35,564 nt of DNA from a virus: positions 1-35,564 of the IMG/VR virus record IMGVR_UViG_3300042868_004356. One strand, given 5' to 3'. A program made the translations under genes and the position numbers. Positions within the stretch are counted from its first letter, which is position 1, and every line of letters begins with the position of its first letter. Below the pieces are notes generated by a model. The model did not search any database, was not told the DNA's origin, and saw only the letters and a program-made list of their open reading frames with translations. Shown here in pieces: positions 1 through 6,485 of this stretch.

Positions 1-113
1 CAATTGGTGGCAACCAGCGCAAAGCCAGCCGCCAAGTCCAAAGGCGAGTCTTGCGTATTCAGGCCAAAGAATCCTGGCGCTGAAATGCTAGCAGTCTGGA
101 GGGCTTGGCTCAT
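1..113 (-). CDS. gp10-like tail stabilisation protein, 5' fragment (cut by contig end)
   Basis: Only the first 37 codons lie here, beginning MSQALQTASIS at 113. The ATG overlaps the stop of the upstream 215-aa gene as ATGA. The same N-terminus opens the complete 519-aa gene at 33557-35116, so this is the variant copy of that gene cut by the contig end and not a second gene. When the circle is closed it should be merged with the full copy. Confidence 0.9.
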   Translation of the reverse strand, partial: MSQALQTASISAPGFFGLNTQDSPLDLAAGFALVATN

Positions 114-561
114 ATCGCTACAAACTCTTGGTTTTCTGGGTAACGAGTGCCTTCCAGTGCAATCTGGTCAGACAGCATGGCACGGTAAAGCTGGTAAGCC
201 TCAGATGAACTCAAACCGCCATCCTCGCCGCGCTCCACCAGCGCACGGGCGTAGGCGTTTTGCACCACTAGAGAGTCAGGGACAAGTACAGATGTGCCAT
301 CAGCTGCTAATGTAGCTTGAGGTACTGTCAACGAAAACGGGATGTTGAAGACCCCATCAGGTCGAGGGTACAGCACCACCTTGGTGTCGCCATTGCCGTC
401 CACGCCGTCAAATGCGTAATATTGAGGGATGCCGTTTGTTGTTGGAACAAGGTTTTGATAGCGGTTCATCTCCACAAAACTGATGTTTTGCAGACCAATG
501 TTTGATGTAGTGTTGATCGCGTCTTGCACTTGGAACTTTTGTCCCGCGCCCGTCATGGAGT
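1..561. repeat. Left copy of near-identical contig-end repeat
   Basis: This stretch aligns without gaps to 35004-35564 and differs at about 24 of 561 positions by my count. It covers the start of the gp10-like gene and most of the gp4-like gene. Nearly all differences are silent; one Ser/Thr change is visible. The pattern fits two population variants of one locus overlapping at the ends of a circular assembly better than a true terminal repeat, whose copies would normally be identical. Confidence 0.95.
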
Positions 562-757
562 AGACATAGGTCGCCGCCACCGTGGTAATGGTGACTGTCT
601 GACCCAGCACGTTCCAGCTAAAGGCGTCCTCAATCTGGCGCTTGGCATCGTTGACAAACAGACCGATCAGGGTTGAATAAGTTGTCTCGTTATTGGTAGA
701 GACTTGCGTCTCACGCAAACGAATCAGCACGTTGTTTATCAGTTGTAGGTAGGTCAT
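110..757 (-). CDS. Putative head-tail adaptor (P22 gp4 / T7 gp11-like position)
   Basis: The 215-aa protein opens MTYLQLINNVLIRLRE, a helical start typical of phage head-completion adaptors. Beta-rich sequence follows, and the C-terminus is helical with an AYARALVERGED segment. These features and its place just before the gp10-like stabilisation protein suggest the adaptor that binds the portal after DNA packaging, as gp4 does in P22. It overlaps both neighbours by four bases. A 5'-truncated variant of the same gene lies at 35113-35564 and differs by one residue (Ser versus Thr). The family match is by pattern and gene order only, so the exact type (gp4-like or gp11-like) is open. Confidence 0.65.
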   Translation of the reverse strand: MTYLQLINNVLIRLRETQVSTNNETTYSTLIGLFVNDAKRQIEDAFSWNVLGQTVTITTVAATYVYSMTGAGQKFQVQDAINTTSNIGLQNISFVEMNRYQNLVPTTNGIPQYYAFDGVDGNGDTKVVLYPRPDGVFNIPFSLTVPQATLAADGTSVLVPDSLVVQNAYARALVERGEDGGLSSSEAYQLYRAMLSDQIALEGTRYPENQEFVAI

Positions 758-1089
758 ATTCTTTGCGCTCCCTCAACCTCAAAGGTTGCTATAAAACTGA
801 ATGTACTTCCCGCTTGCGTAGTAATTTGAATCTTGTCGCCTTCTTCCAAAACTATATACGCATTGCCATCAAACTGAAGATACGCTTTTGAAGTAAAGTC
901 GTAAGTAGTAAGAATGTCATAACTGGTTGCAGTGCTAGCGTCGTACCAAGCAACAGTGATGTGCTTTGTTGATCCACCAGTGTTGTGGATGTACATCACA
1001 GTAAATTTAGCGTAATAACCCGTCGGCACTGTGTAGACAGTGGTCAATACCGCCGCAGCAGGGCTAACTCCAACGGATGATGGCCTCAT
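754..1089 (-). CDS. Small beta-rich virion protein, function unknown
   Basis: The 111-aa protein is rich in Thr, Ser, Val and Tyr with alternating hydrophobic stretches, as in small beta-sandwich virion proteins. No enzymatic motif or membrane segment is visible. It sits between the small basic proteins and the head-tail adaptor, with ATGA overlaps at both ends, which argues for co-translation with virion genes. A head or tail decoration role is possible but is inferred only from position and composition. Confidence 0.6.
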   Translation of the reverse strand: MRPSSVGVSPAAAVLTTVYTVPTGYYAKFTVMYIHNTGGSTKHITVAWYDASTATSYDILTTYDFTSKAYLQFDGNAYIVLEEGDKIQITTQAGSTFSFIATFEVEGAQRI

Positions 1090-1376
1090 TTGTTCCTCTT
1101 AGAGATAGCTTTGGCTTTCGCCTTTGCGTCTTCCTTGGACGTTGCGCCCCATGCTCTAAGAGAAAGTAAAAGTCGGGTAGGCTTTCCATCTTTCATCTCA
1201 GCGCCAGGCATATTGCCCATTCGTGCTAAAAAGGATGCCCTACGAGGGTTGTCTCCCGACTTGACTGGGGCTTTGAGATTGCCACCAGTCTCTGCATTAT
1301 AAGATGAACGACCCTTTGCGTTCAAGCCCCCAGCCTTGGCTTGGCCTTCTTTTCGCTGCCAAGCTGGCGTTTTCAT
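1086..1376 (-). CDS. Basic phage protein, DUF6321-like
   Basis: The 96-aa protein starts MKTPAWQRKEGQAKAGGLNAKGR and is strongly basic. The PAWQRKEG...GGLNAKGR signature and the later SFLARMGNMPG segment recall a family of small phage proteins that I associate with DUF6321, whose function is not known. It is the last of a chain of lysine-rich reading frames joined by ATGA overlaps. High charge and a position next to head genes suggest nucleic-acid or capsid-interior association, but nothing proves this. Confidence 0.65.
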   Translation of the reverse strand: MKTPAWQRKEGQAKAGGLNAKGRSSYNAETGGNLKAPVKSGDNPRRASFLARMGNMPGAEMKDGKPTRLLLSLRAWGATSKEDAKAKAKAISKRNK

Positions 1377-1522
1377 TTCTTTGCCTTCTTTGGTGGCGTG
1401 TGCGTAAGGTTGCGGCTCTTTGCAGTGTGCTTTACACCAGTCATCAAAACGCCGCCTTCTTTGTGAATCGGCCCTTTGTAGACTTTGCCATCAGGCAAAT
1501 AGTGTGCGGCAGCTTTGCTCAT
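1373..1522 (-). CDS. Tiny basic protein (49 aa), unknown
   Basis: Reading from the ATG at 1522 gives 49 residues: MSKAAAHYLPDGKVYKGP at the start and a PPKKAKK end. The start overlaps the upstream stop and the stop overlaps the next start, both as ATGA. That is strong evidence for translation despite the small size. The first half looks like a short beta hairpin (HYLPDGKVYKG) and the tail is lysine-rich. Function is not recognised. Confidence 0.7.
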   Translation of the reverse strand: MSKAAAHYLPDGKVYKGPIHKEGGVLMTGVKHTAKSRNLTHTPPKKAKK

Positions 1523-1665
1523 TTCTTTTTCGCTGTCTTAGCCGCCTTCTTAAAGTCGGCAGCGGTAGGCGCGGCTTTAGAGCCGACCTTGTTCATCTTT
1601 TCGCCAGAGCCAGCTTTGATACGAGCCTGTTTGGCATTAATATTTGCGTAAAGTCCGGTTTTCAT
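1519..1665 (-). CDS. Tiny basic protein (48 aa), conserved phage type
   Basis: The frame starts MKTGLYANINAKQARIKAGS, contains an EKMNKVGSKAAPTAADFK segment and ends in lysines. The LYANINAK...AGSGEKM...GSKAAPTA pattern is familiar from small proteins of uncharacterised tailed phages. It lies in the ATGA-overlapping basic cluster. No domain with known function is visible. High Lys content suggests binding to DNA or to an acidic capsid surface, by inference only. Confidence 0.75.
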   Translation of the reverse strand: MKTGLYANINAKQARIKAGSGEKMNKVGSKAAPTAADFKKAAKTAKKK

Positions 1666-1805
1666 TTCTTCTTTACCTTTGCTTGTGACAACGCAATAGC
1701 CAATGCTTGCTTAGGATTCTTGACCACCTTTTTGTTGGTGGTCAATTCACCAGCCTTGAACTCACGCATGACCTTGCTAATTTTCTTCTCGGCCTTGGTT
1801 TTCAT
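1662..1805 (-). CDS. Tiny basic protein (47 aa), DUF6496-like
   Basis: The 47-residue product opens MKTKAEKKISKVMREFKAG and continues with a KNPKQALAIALSQAK helix. This resembles the DUF6496 family of short phage and bacterial proteins (KVMREFKAG followed by KQAIAIALS), recognised by eye. It overlaps the 105-aa gene upstream and the next basic gene downstream by ATGA. Function of the family is unknown. Two short amphipathic helices linked by a basic loop are likely. Confidence 0.75.
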   Translation of the reverse strand: MKTKAEKKISKVMREFKAGELTTNKKVVKNPKQALAIALSQAKVKKK

Positions 1806-2119
1806 ATCAACTCAGTCACAGAAAATGTAGACGTAGTAATCGCAGCATCTTTGATAACAGCAATCTTTTGACCAGGGCTGACCCGAATAATTTCAGAAAA
1901 GTTATTGGGCATCATGGGCGATGTTGTAAGGCTTGCTGTTGGGTTTGTGCCGACTTGGAAATGGCAATGCCCTTGTGAGCAAGACAGCCGAACCATCGTA
2001 GTAGACGCGCCAAAAGCCGTTGATTGAACGCTAGAAGTGGTAACAGTAAACACTTGCGTCACCCCCAAACTGGGGACGCCAAGCGCCACTTGGTTGGGGT
2101 CAAGTTGAAAGGTAGACAT
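1802..2119 (-). CDS. Beta-rich small virion protein, unknown
   Basis: The 105-aa protein is Ser/Thr-rich with regular beta-strand-like segments and a VSPGQKIAVIKD turn. It resembles the many small capsid-surface or tail-associated beta proteins of phages, although no named family was recognised. The ATG at 2119 shares a base with the TAA of the upstream 45-aa gene (TAATG), and the stop overlaps the DUF6496-like start. A structural role is inferred from its neighbours. Confidence 0.6.
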   Translation of the reverse strand: MSTFQLDPNQVALGVPSLGVTQVFTVTTSSVQSTAFGASTTMVRLSCSQGHCHFQVGTNPTASLTTSPMMPNNFSEIIRVSPGQKIAVIKDAAITTSTFSVTELI

Positions 2120-2256
2120 TACTTGCCTCTTTTAGCTTTAGTTGCCATGTTAGTGGCAGTGCGCTGACCACGCTTAGGCATAGCTTTTGGCTTGCCAACG
2201 GCCACAACAATAGTCATGGGCATTGCTTTTTTATCAGACATTTTTTTACCGTACAT
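2119..2256 (-). CDS. Tiny basic, Met-rich protein (45 aa)
   Basis: The frame reads MYGKKMSDKKAMPMTIVVAV, then a lysine/arginine-rich tail ending KAKRGK. It contains six methionines. Its stop overlaps the next start as TAATG. The upstream gene ends only three bases before its ATG, and the GGA just ahead serves as a weak ribosome site. Several neighbours share the pattern of a short hydrophobic centre between basic ends. No family is recognised. Confidence 0.65.
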   Translation of the reverse strand: MYGKKMSDKKAMPMTIVVAVGKPKAMPKRGQRTATNMATKAKRGK

Positions 2257-2259
2257 GAT

Positions 2260-2439
2260 TTATCCTTTTGATTTACGAGGCCGACCCATCTTCTTAACTG
2301 GTATGGGCAAAGGTTTGATTTCAGGCACAACTTGCTCGTCCAAACGCACATAGCCTTGATGACCGCGCATCGAGTCAATGTCCACTGGCTGAGTAAAAGT
2401 TACAGTGTTACCAGATTGCAAACAGCGGAAAGTTGCCAT
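2260..2439 (-). CDS. Small conserved phage protein (59 aa), unknown
   Basis: The 59-aa product starts MATFRCLQSGNTVTFTQP and contains MRGHQGYVRLDE, ending in a basic KKMGRPRKSKG tail. An AGGA ribosome site lies about six bases ahead of the ATG, directly after the hairpin terminator at 2448-2477. The first 35 residues look like a compact beta domain; the tail carries a GRPRK stretch like an AT-hook. That short motif may contact DNA, but the evidence is thin. Confidence 0.65.
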   Translation of the reverse strand: MATFRCLQSGNTVTFTQPVDIDSMRGHQGYVRLDEQVVPEIKPLPIPVKKMGRPRKSKG

Positions 2440-2447
2440 GATTATCC

Positions 2448-2477
2448 TAAAAAAACAGGGAGCCGAAGCCCCCTGTT
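2448..2477 (-). terminator. Rho-independent terminator with TTCG loop
   Basis: Read on the minus strand there is a stem AACAGGG/CCCTGTT (2477-2471 with 2460-2454) around a GC-rich centre with a CTTCGG loop, followed by a run of seven T. It lies just past the stop of the 107-aa gene. Readthrough is needed for the downstream virion genes, so it probably acts as a partial terminator or a messenger-end stabiliser. Confidence 0.85.
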
Positions 2478-2479
2478 AA

Positions 2480-2803
2480 TTAGACCGCCCGAGCCACAAT
2501 AAGTGACAGGGTAGTCGATGCCAAGTCCACAGCATCTGCTGTTGGATTGTATGTCACGATAGTCACAGTGTTAGCGGCTGAAACATAGGCTCTACGAACC
2601 AAGCCAGCCTCGCTTACACCAATTGCCATACCGATAACCATATCGCCCAAAGCAACGCCTGGGACAGTCACTGTATCTGTAGCGGTAGATACGGTAGCTA
2701 CTGATGCGCTATTCAGAGTACAGGAAACGTCCCAAGTGTCTGTAAATAGACCACGGAACTGGTCATTGCCTCTGCGTGAGGTAACTGCTGTTGCTGCTGC
2801 CAT
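2480..2803 (-). CDS. Putative capsid decoration or head-stabilising protein
   Basis: The 107-aa protein is Ala/Val/Thr-rich, with predicted beta strands and no charged core. It follows the major capsid gene directly, in the slot where many phages carry a decoration or head-fibre protein. A good ribosome site (AAGGAG) precedes the ATG. Hairpin terminators flank the gene on both sides (2816-2843 and 2448-2477), suggesting that its level is set apart from the rest of the operon, as expected for a high-copy capsid component. The assignment rests on position, size and composition. Confidence 0.55.
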   Translation of the reverse strand: MAAATAVTSRRGNDQFRGLFTDTWDVSCTLNSASVATVSTATDTVTVPGVALGDMVIGMAIGVSEAGLVRRAYVSAANTVTIVTYNPTADAVDLASTTLSLIVARAV

Positions 2804-2815
2804 TTTCTAACTCCT

Positions 2816-2843
2816 TAAAAATAATGCCCCCATTGCTGGGGGC
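2816..2843 (-). terminator. Rho-independent terminator after the capsid gene
   Basis: On the minus strand the sequence just downstream of the capsid stop forms a perfect stem GCCCCC/GGGGGC with a six-base AGCAAT loop, followed by ATTATTTTT. This is a strong hairpin but the T-run is interrupted, so partial readthrough into the 107-aa gene is likely. Confidence 0.85.
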
Positions 2844-2849
2844 TTGGGG

Positions 2850-3812
2850 TTAGGCTGGCACTGCCAACGCATAGGCGCTAGAAGACAGCGCTGCACCAGT
2901 AGTAGCGGCTGCACGAAGTGCGGCAACGCCGTACAGGGTGTCCGATGTAAACAAAGTGGCAAGGTAGTCTTGCTTATACTGTGTTTGTGAACGGATACCG
3001 ATTTGCTCAACCAGAACCATAGCGTCTTTGTGGCCCATCAAGCAGATACGATCTGTCGTAGAGTTACCAGCACCAGTATCAGCATTGCTAGATGTGAACA
3101 CAGGGATGCCATACAGATTACCGATTTCACCAGTACGGATCGCATTGCCATTGCCCACAAAAGCCTGTTCCGTGTAACGGCTCAGACCCATCAGCGTGTT
3201 ACGGCTAGATGGAGGGATCAGGAAAAAGCGATTGTCCATAGGAGTATCGTTATCGTCCAAACGCTGAATAGTGCGGCGAATAGCAGCATCAGTCAGGGCA
3301 GCAGCATTGGAAGTCGTGCTGTTGTAAGCAGTTGTGCCATCAGAGCCGATGAAAGCCTTGGTGGATGTGTTGCTTGTTGCATAGTCGTTAGTGCCGACAG
3401 TAGCACCGTTAAACGCACGACCCAATTGGATCAAGCTAGTGTCTACTTGCTTGGCAAGCGCATAGCCAGCGTCAGAAGTGTAGAACTGGCGCAAGCTGTT
3501 CAGGGCTTGTGCTTCAACGATGTCCTCAATGAAACGTGAATATTCAAAGTGCTTGTTAATGTCCACTTTAATCTCTGTTTCAGTATCGGCAATCAGAGTG
3601 ACGGCAGTAGATGCTGCTTTCGCTGAAGCTGAACCACGGGTAGGTGCAGGGATGTGAACCGCATCGCCCTTCTTACCTTTGAAGTTCATCTTCATTACGA
3701 TGTTAGCCAGTACAAGATTTTTCTTGTAGGCTGCGATGATTTCATCACTCCAGATTTCGGGGATGAACGTTGCTGCGGTGGTTACTGTTACCGCTGGGGT
3801 AGGATATGCCAT
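2850..3812 (-). CDS. Major capsid protein
   Basis: The 320-aa protein forms the phage head lattice. Supporting features are its length, its place right after the scaffold-type gene, and a composition typical of HK97-fold coat proteins. The N-terminal region includes EIWSDEIIAAYKKNLVLANIV. A middle segment has helix-rich VDTSLIQLGRAFNG and the P-domain-like PMDNRFFLIPPSSRNTLM. A late segment GNLYGIPVFTSSN is the kind of beta motif often found in phage coat proteins of this class. A strong terminator lies at its 3' end. I am confident of the role; the fold is inferred from family resemblance. Confidence 0.88.
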   Translation of the reverse strand: MAYPTPAVTVTTAATFIPEIWSDEIIAAYKKNLVLANIVMKMNFKGKKGDAVHIPAPTRGSASAKAASTAVTLIADTETEIKVDINKHFEYSRFIEDIVEAQALNSLRQFYTSDAGYALAKQVDTSLIQLGRAFNGATVGTNDYATSNTSTKAFIGSDGTTAYNSTTSNAAALTDAAIRRTIQRLDDNDTPMDNRFFLIPPSSRNTLMGLSRYTEQAFVGNGNAIRTGEIGNLYGIPVFTSSNADTGAGNSTTDRICLMGHKDAMVLVEQIGIRSQTQYKQDYLATLFTSDTLYGVAALRAAATTGAALSSSAYALAVPA

Positions 3813-3830
3813 GTTAATTCTCCAGTTAAA

Positions 3831-4562
3831 TTATCGAACACGACCCTCGGCATAAGCTGCCAGTATTTCATCGTTTAACGATTCATACCTTGAAGGGTCA
3901 GTCATTTTGAGACGAATAAGGTCAGCCCGTCGATAAACCCGTTTTGAACTCTCGCCAGAGCCACCAACATCAACTTGCGCTGCTTTCATGGTCTTGGTTC
4001 GTGCAGCAGTCTCTGCTTGCCCCGATTCCTTGGCCTTGATGCCACGCAATTCTTTGTAAGTAGACAACAATTCATTGGCCGAATCGAAATCAAAATCACC
4101 ATCTGCTCGTGCATAAAGTCCCAAACGAATAGGTGAAGACTTCACCCACTCCTGAAACCCAGTATCGTTGACCACTTGAGAGTAGTCAGGATGCTCTGCG
4201 TTAAGCCTTTGCTGAATCTGCATCTTTTTGAAATCTTGACCCGCTTGTCGGGCCGCGAGAACATCTGGATGTTTATCAATCGTCGTTTGAACTGCTTTTT
4301 GAGGGTTCTCAAAAAAGTCAACTTCCGGTTCAACCTCTACTTGTTGCTGCTTAGAACTGAGGTTTTGCTTTAGTAATTCGTCAGCGAGTTTCCGTACTTC
4401 GCCCACTTCCTGGGCTTGCTTGCCAATCAGCTTTTCAGCTTCTTGGTGCATCCGTACAACTTCTTCCAAACTTTTTGTCCTGTACTTGTCAGGAAGTTCA
4501 GTAGATTTTTTTTCCTCGATTTCGAGTTCACCTAGCGGCTCTTGTTCTTCGTCAATCAACAT
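3831..4562 (-). CDS. Putative scaffolding protein
   Basis: The 243-aa protein is acidic at its N-terminus (EEQEPLGELEIEEKK) and strongly helical and charged throughout, with likely coiled-coil segments around residues 30-75. Its C-terminus is a compact basic end (RRADLIRLKMTDPSRYESL then AYAEGRVR). This layout, with the C-terminal helix able to bind coat protein, is usual for scaffolds. The gene lies immediately upstream of the major capsid gene, the classical place. No protease motif was seen, so it probably leaves intact or through host proteolysis. Confidence 0.75.
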   Translation of the reverse strand: MLIDEEQEPLGELEIEEKKSTELPDKYRTKSLEEVVRMHQEAEKLIGKQAQEVGEVRKLADELLKQNLSSKQQQVEVEPEVDFFENPQKAVQTTIDKHPDVLAARQAGQDFKKMQIQQRLNAEHPDYSQVVNDTGFQEWVKSSPIRLGLYARADGDFDFDSANELLSTYKELRGIKAKESGQAETAARTKTMKAAQVDVGGSGESSKRVYRRADLIRLKMTDPSRYESLNDEILAAYAEGRVR

Positions 4563-4611
4563 ATTATGTTCCTGCCAAAACGGTTGTAGGATAATTCAAC
4601 TCGGCTTGCGC

Positions 4612-4839
4612 TTATGAGTTGGCTTTACGCTCTGCATTTAACTTTTCTCGGTGCTTTCTCTCGAACCTTCCATGCGATGATGGAAACGTCCCAGACCACC
4701 CCTCCAAGTTAAACGACGGAGCGCTTATGACACGGGAGGAAAACCCCCCGCATCTGCACAGCACACTGTCCGTCTCATAATCGGTCAGTGCCTCTGTGCG
4801 TTGTCCGCAATCGCAGACAAATTCATACATTCTTTTCAT
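4612..4839 (-). CDS. FmdB-like zinc-ribbon protein
   Basis: The 75-aa product begins MKRMYEFVCDCGQRTE and carries a second Cys pair in VLCRCGG, giving a C-x-C / C-x-C zinc ribbon at about residues 9-31. The following VISAPSFNLEGWSG stretch is typical of phage members of the FmdB-type zinc-ribbon family. It overlaps the preceding 79-aa gene by 17 bases. Its place just before the scaffold gene is common in phage genomes, but the role in head formation or regulation is not established. Confidence 0.75.
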   Translation of the reverse strand: MKRMYEFVCDCGQRTEALTDYETDSVLCRCGGFSSRVISAPSFNLEGWSGTFPSSHGRFERKHREKLNAERKANS

Positions 4840-5062
4840 TCAAGTCCTCGTATGCTTTTTCGCTAACGCTTTTAAGCGTTTGTAGCCAAATCAGAATAGA
4901 AATCTCGCCTTTGCGAAATTGTAGTCTTTTTTCGTCCACAATTGTAGAGACATTGTTTAGCTGAATGAGCATGTTGTCAACATCCTCCATCAAGTCAGCC
5001 CAGCCTTGGCGCGAGAACAGATCAAACCGATCTTCATAGTATTTTTGCAATTCTGGGTTCAC
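4823..5062 (-). CDS. Small helical protein (79 aa), unknown
   Basis: The product starts MNPELQKYYEDRFDLFSRQGW and is almost entirely helical and charged, with LMEDVDNMLIQLNN and a later KAYEDLNEKNV end. The start overlaps the stop of the 202-aa membrane protein by ATGA, so translation is coupled. No domain was recognised. Position in the accessory stretch between the tail-fibre and capsid modules suggests an assembly accessory, without further evidence. Confidence 0.65.
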   Translation of the reverse strand: MNPELQKYYEDRFDLFSRQGWADLMEDVDNMLIQLNNVSTIVDEKRLQFRKGEISILIWLQTLKSVSEKAYEDLNEKNV

Positions 5063-5667
5063 TGTTTACTCCTAGCTAACATGGTTGCGGCGATTTGAAG
5101 CATTGCCTTTGCTTGATCAAGGTCTTCAGGCTGGGCAGCCCAACCGACTGTAATCTGTCCTACAAAACGCCCTGGCTCCGGCGGGACACTAATACGGCAT
5201 GTATAGGAAACTCCTCTGGCAATATACCAAAGCCCCATTTCGGACTGGGCTGACTTGTATTCGCTGCACGGGATTTCATTCGCCATCAGTTTGACCACAT
5301 CGGCATTATTGGCTGCGTTCTGGGTAAAAAGCCCGACATCTAGGCCGTCGTTGGTCTTGTCCCTGCCGTTTTTGCCATACGCCCTATACAAAACTCTAGT
5401 CCCAAACATTGAGTTGACTTTAAAGACCGCAACAATCAAAGCGCCAGATTGTTTAAAAAGGTGGGCGGCAGCGTCTTCAACCCTGTCTTCAGCAATTGTG
5501 GGTATCTTCTTTGACTCTTTATATGCCCCAATCAACAACTCTTGATTTGTATAGACAAAATACCCTGAAAAGGTCAAAACCGCCATCAAAACCATTGCAA
5601 ACAGCCTGAAAGGACTGCTGACATACGCCAGCACCTTGTCCACTAGGCTTAACTGCTCGGCGCTCAT
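5059..5667 (-). CDS. Single-pass inner-membrane protein (202 aa)
   Basis: The protein has a short cytoplasmic N-terminus (about 18 residues) and one membrane segment around residues 19-40 (FRLFAMVLMAVLTFSGYFVY). A soluble domain of about 160 residues follows, probably periplasmic, with two cysteines able to form a disulphide. There is no lysozyme or amidase motif. It is co-translated with the upstream coiled-coil membrane protein. Function is unknown; superinfection exclusion, or a spanin-like or membrane-sensing role in lysis, are possibilities raised only by topology. Confidence 0.7.
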   Translation of the reverse strand: MSAEQLSLVDKVLAYVSSPFRLFAMVLMAVLTFSGYFVYTNQELLIGAYKESKKIPTIAEDRVEDAAAHLFKQSGALIVAVFKVNSMFGTRVLYRAYGKNGRDKTNDGLDVGLFTQNAANNADVVKLMANEIPCSEYKSAQSEMGLWYIARGVSYTCRISVPPEPGRFVGQITVGWAAQPEDLDQAKAMLQIAATMLARSKQ

Positions 5668-6053
5668 CTTTGTTGCCCAAGGATGCCGAGGCTGAAATAA
5701 ATGATAGCGCCGACCAAGATGAAGAAGACACTTGCCATCAGCACAAGTTCAATGACCTCATCCATCTCTTTTTTATGCTTTGCCGCAGCTTCTTTTTCAC
5801 GCCGCGCATCATGGGCAGACTCCACATCCATTGCCGCTGCTCTGGACTTGATTTTGTTCCAGACATCAACCTTGCCTGACTGCATAAACAGCAGCTGCAA
5901 CTCATCTTCAAAACGCTTGGCCTGATCCAGAGCCATCTCAATCTGGATAGCAGTACCCATTGAGGACTTAGACTTCTTGGCTTGAACAACAGCTTTGGTA
6001 GCGGTGGACTTTGCATCAAAGTACTTGCCCAGCACAGGGCCAAGCGAAGACAC
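5664..6053 (-). CDS. Coiled-coil membrane protein; true start probably upstream (to about 6140)
   Basis: The GTG at 6053 gives 129 aa: a charged helical region of about 100 residues with REKEAAAKHKKEMDE, then a membrane segment near residues 104-125 (VLMASVFFILVGAIIYF). The reading frame stays open upstream to a stop at about 6146 and encodes IDPLTALAGIQAAVALIKKV, which looks like genuine protein of this family. No ATG or GTG lies there; the only candidates are ACG at 6140 or ATT at 6134/6131. Either a non-standard start or a mutated or variant base is possible. Function is unknown; a phage membrane accessory or lysis-associated role is conceivable. Confidence 0.65.
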   Translation of the reverse strand: MSSLGPVLGKYFDAKSTATKAVVQAKKSKSSMGTAIQIEMALDQAKRFEDELQLLFMQSGKVDVWNKIKSRAAAMDVESAHDARREKEAAAKHKKEMDEVIELVLMASVFFILVGAIIYFSLGILGQQR

Positions 6054-6126
6054 ATCGTCAACAGTCTTGCTGACCTTTTTGATCAGGGCGACTGCTGCTT
6101 GGATACCCGCTAGGGCCGTGAGTGGA

Positions 6127-6282
6127 TCAATAATTTTCGTTCTCCACTACTTTTTTGGGTTCAGGTTTGCCTTTCTCACGCCACTTTAAGCACCAGACCT
6201 GAAGCCTATCAGATGACCATGACCACCTGACGCACTCGATCGCTGGCGCTTGAACTACGGGAGTCGGTGGCAAGGCATCCAT
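6127..6282 (-). CDS. Small protein (51 aa), unknown
   Basis: The ATG at 6282, two bases past the stop of the 66-aa gene, opens a clean 51-codon frame. It reads MDALPPTPVVQAPAIECVRW, with a Trp-rich centre (RWSWSSDRLQVWCLKW) and a charged C-terminus. The dense packing with its neighbours supports it. The two Cys and five Trp suggest a tightly packed or membrane-peripheral fold. No family was recognised. It overlaps the likely 5' extension of the next gene. Confidence 0.6.
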   Translation of the reverse strand: MDALPPTPVVQAPAIECVRWSWSSDRLQVWCLKWREKGKPEPKKVVENENY

Positions 6283-6284
6283 AA

Positions 6285-6485
6285 CTACATCAGGATTTTT
6301 TTGAGCAGTTCAGCGGCAAAGCCTGGCCCAAGCAGCGTGACAGCAATCAAGGCATACAAGATGTACTCAATGCGGCTCATGCGCTTGCTTCCTGATTCAA
6401 AGCTCTTTTGGATCGCTTCGTATCTTAAGGCGCAGATTTCCTCATGCGTAGCTAGCTTGGCATCTGTAGCGTCTATCTGGTTCAT
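6285..6485 (-). CDS. Small C-terminal-anchored protein, XhlA/holin-like
   Basis: The start is the ATG at 6485, which overlaps the stop of the HNH gene as ATGA; a longer upstream reading has no support. The 66-aa product has a charged helix of about 38 residues, then a single hydrophobic segment (YILYALIAVTLLGPGF) and a short basic tail. This layout resembles XhlA-type haemolysin accessory proteins and class III-like holins. The main holin-endolysin pair is elsewhere (27712-28535), so this may be a second lysis-related or membrane protein. Confidence 0.6.
   Translation of the reverse strand: MNQIDATDAKLATHEEICALRYEAIQKSFESGSKRMSRIEYILYALIAVTLLGPGFAAELLKKILM

Noticed and set aside
1-561. True direct terminal repeats of a linear phage genome
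   Set aside because: The two copies differ at about 24 positions; real terminal repeats on one molecule are normally identical, so assembly of two variants is the better reading.
3003-3539. Plus-strand 178-aa frame opposite the capsid gene
   Set aside because: Antisense of a strongly conserved structural gene with no ribosome site or family-like sequence.
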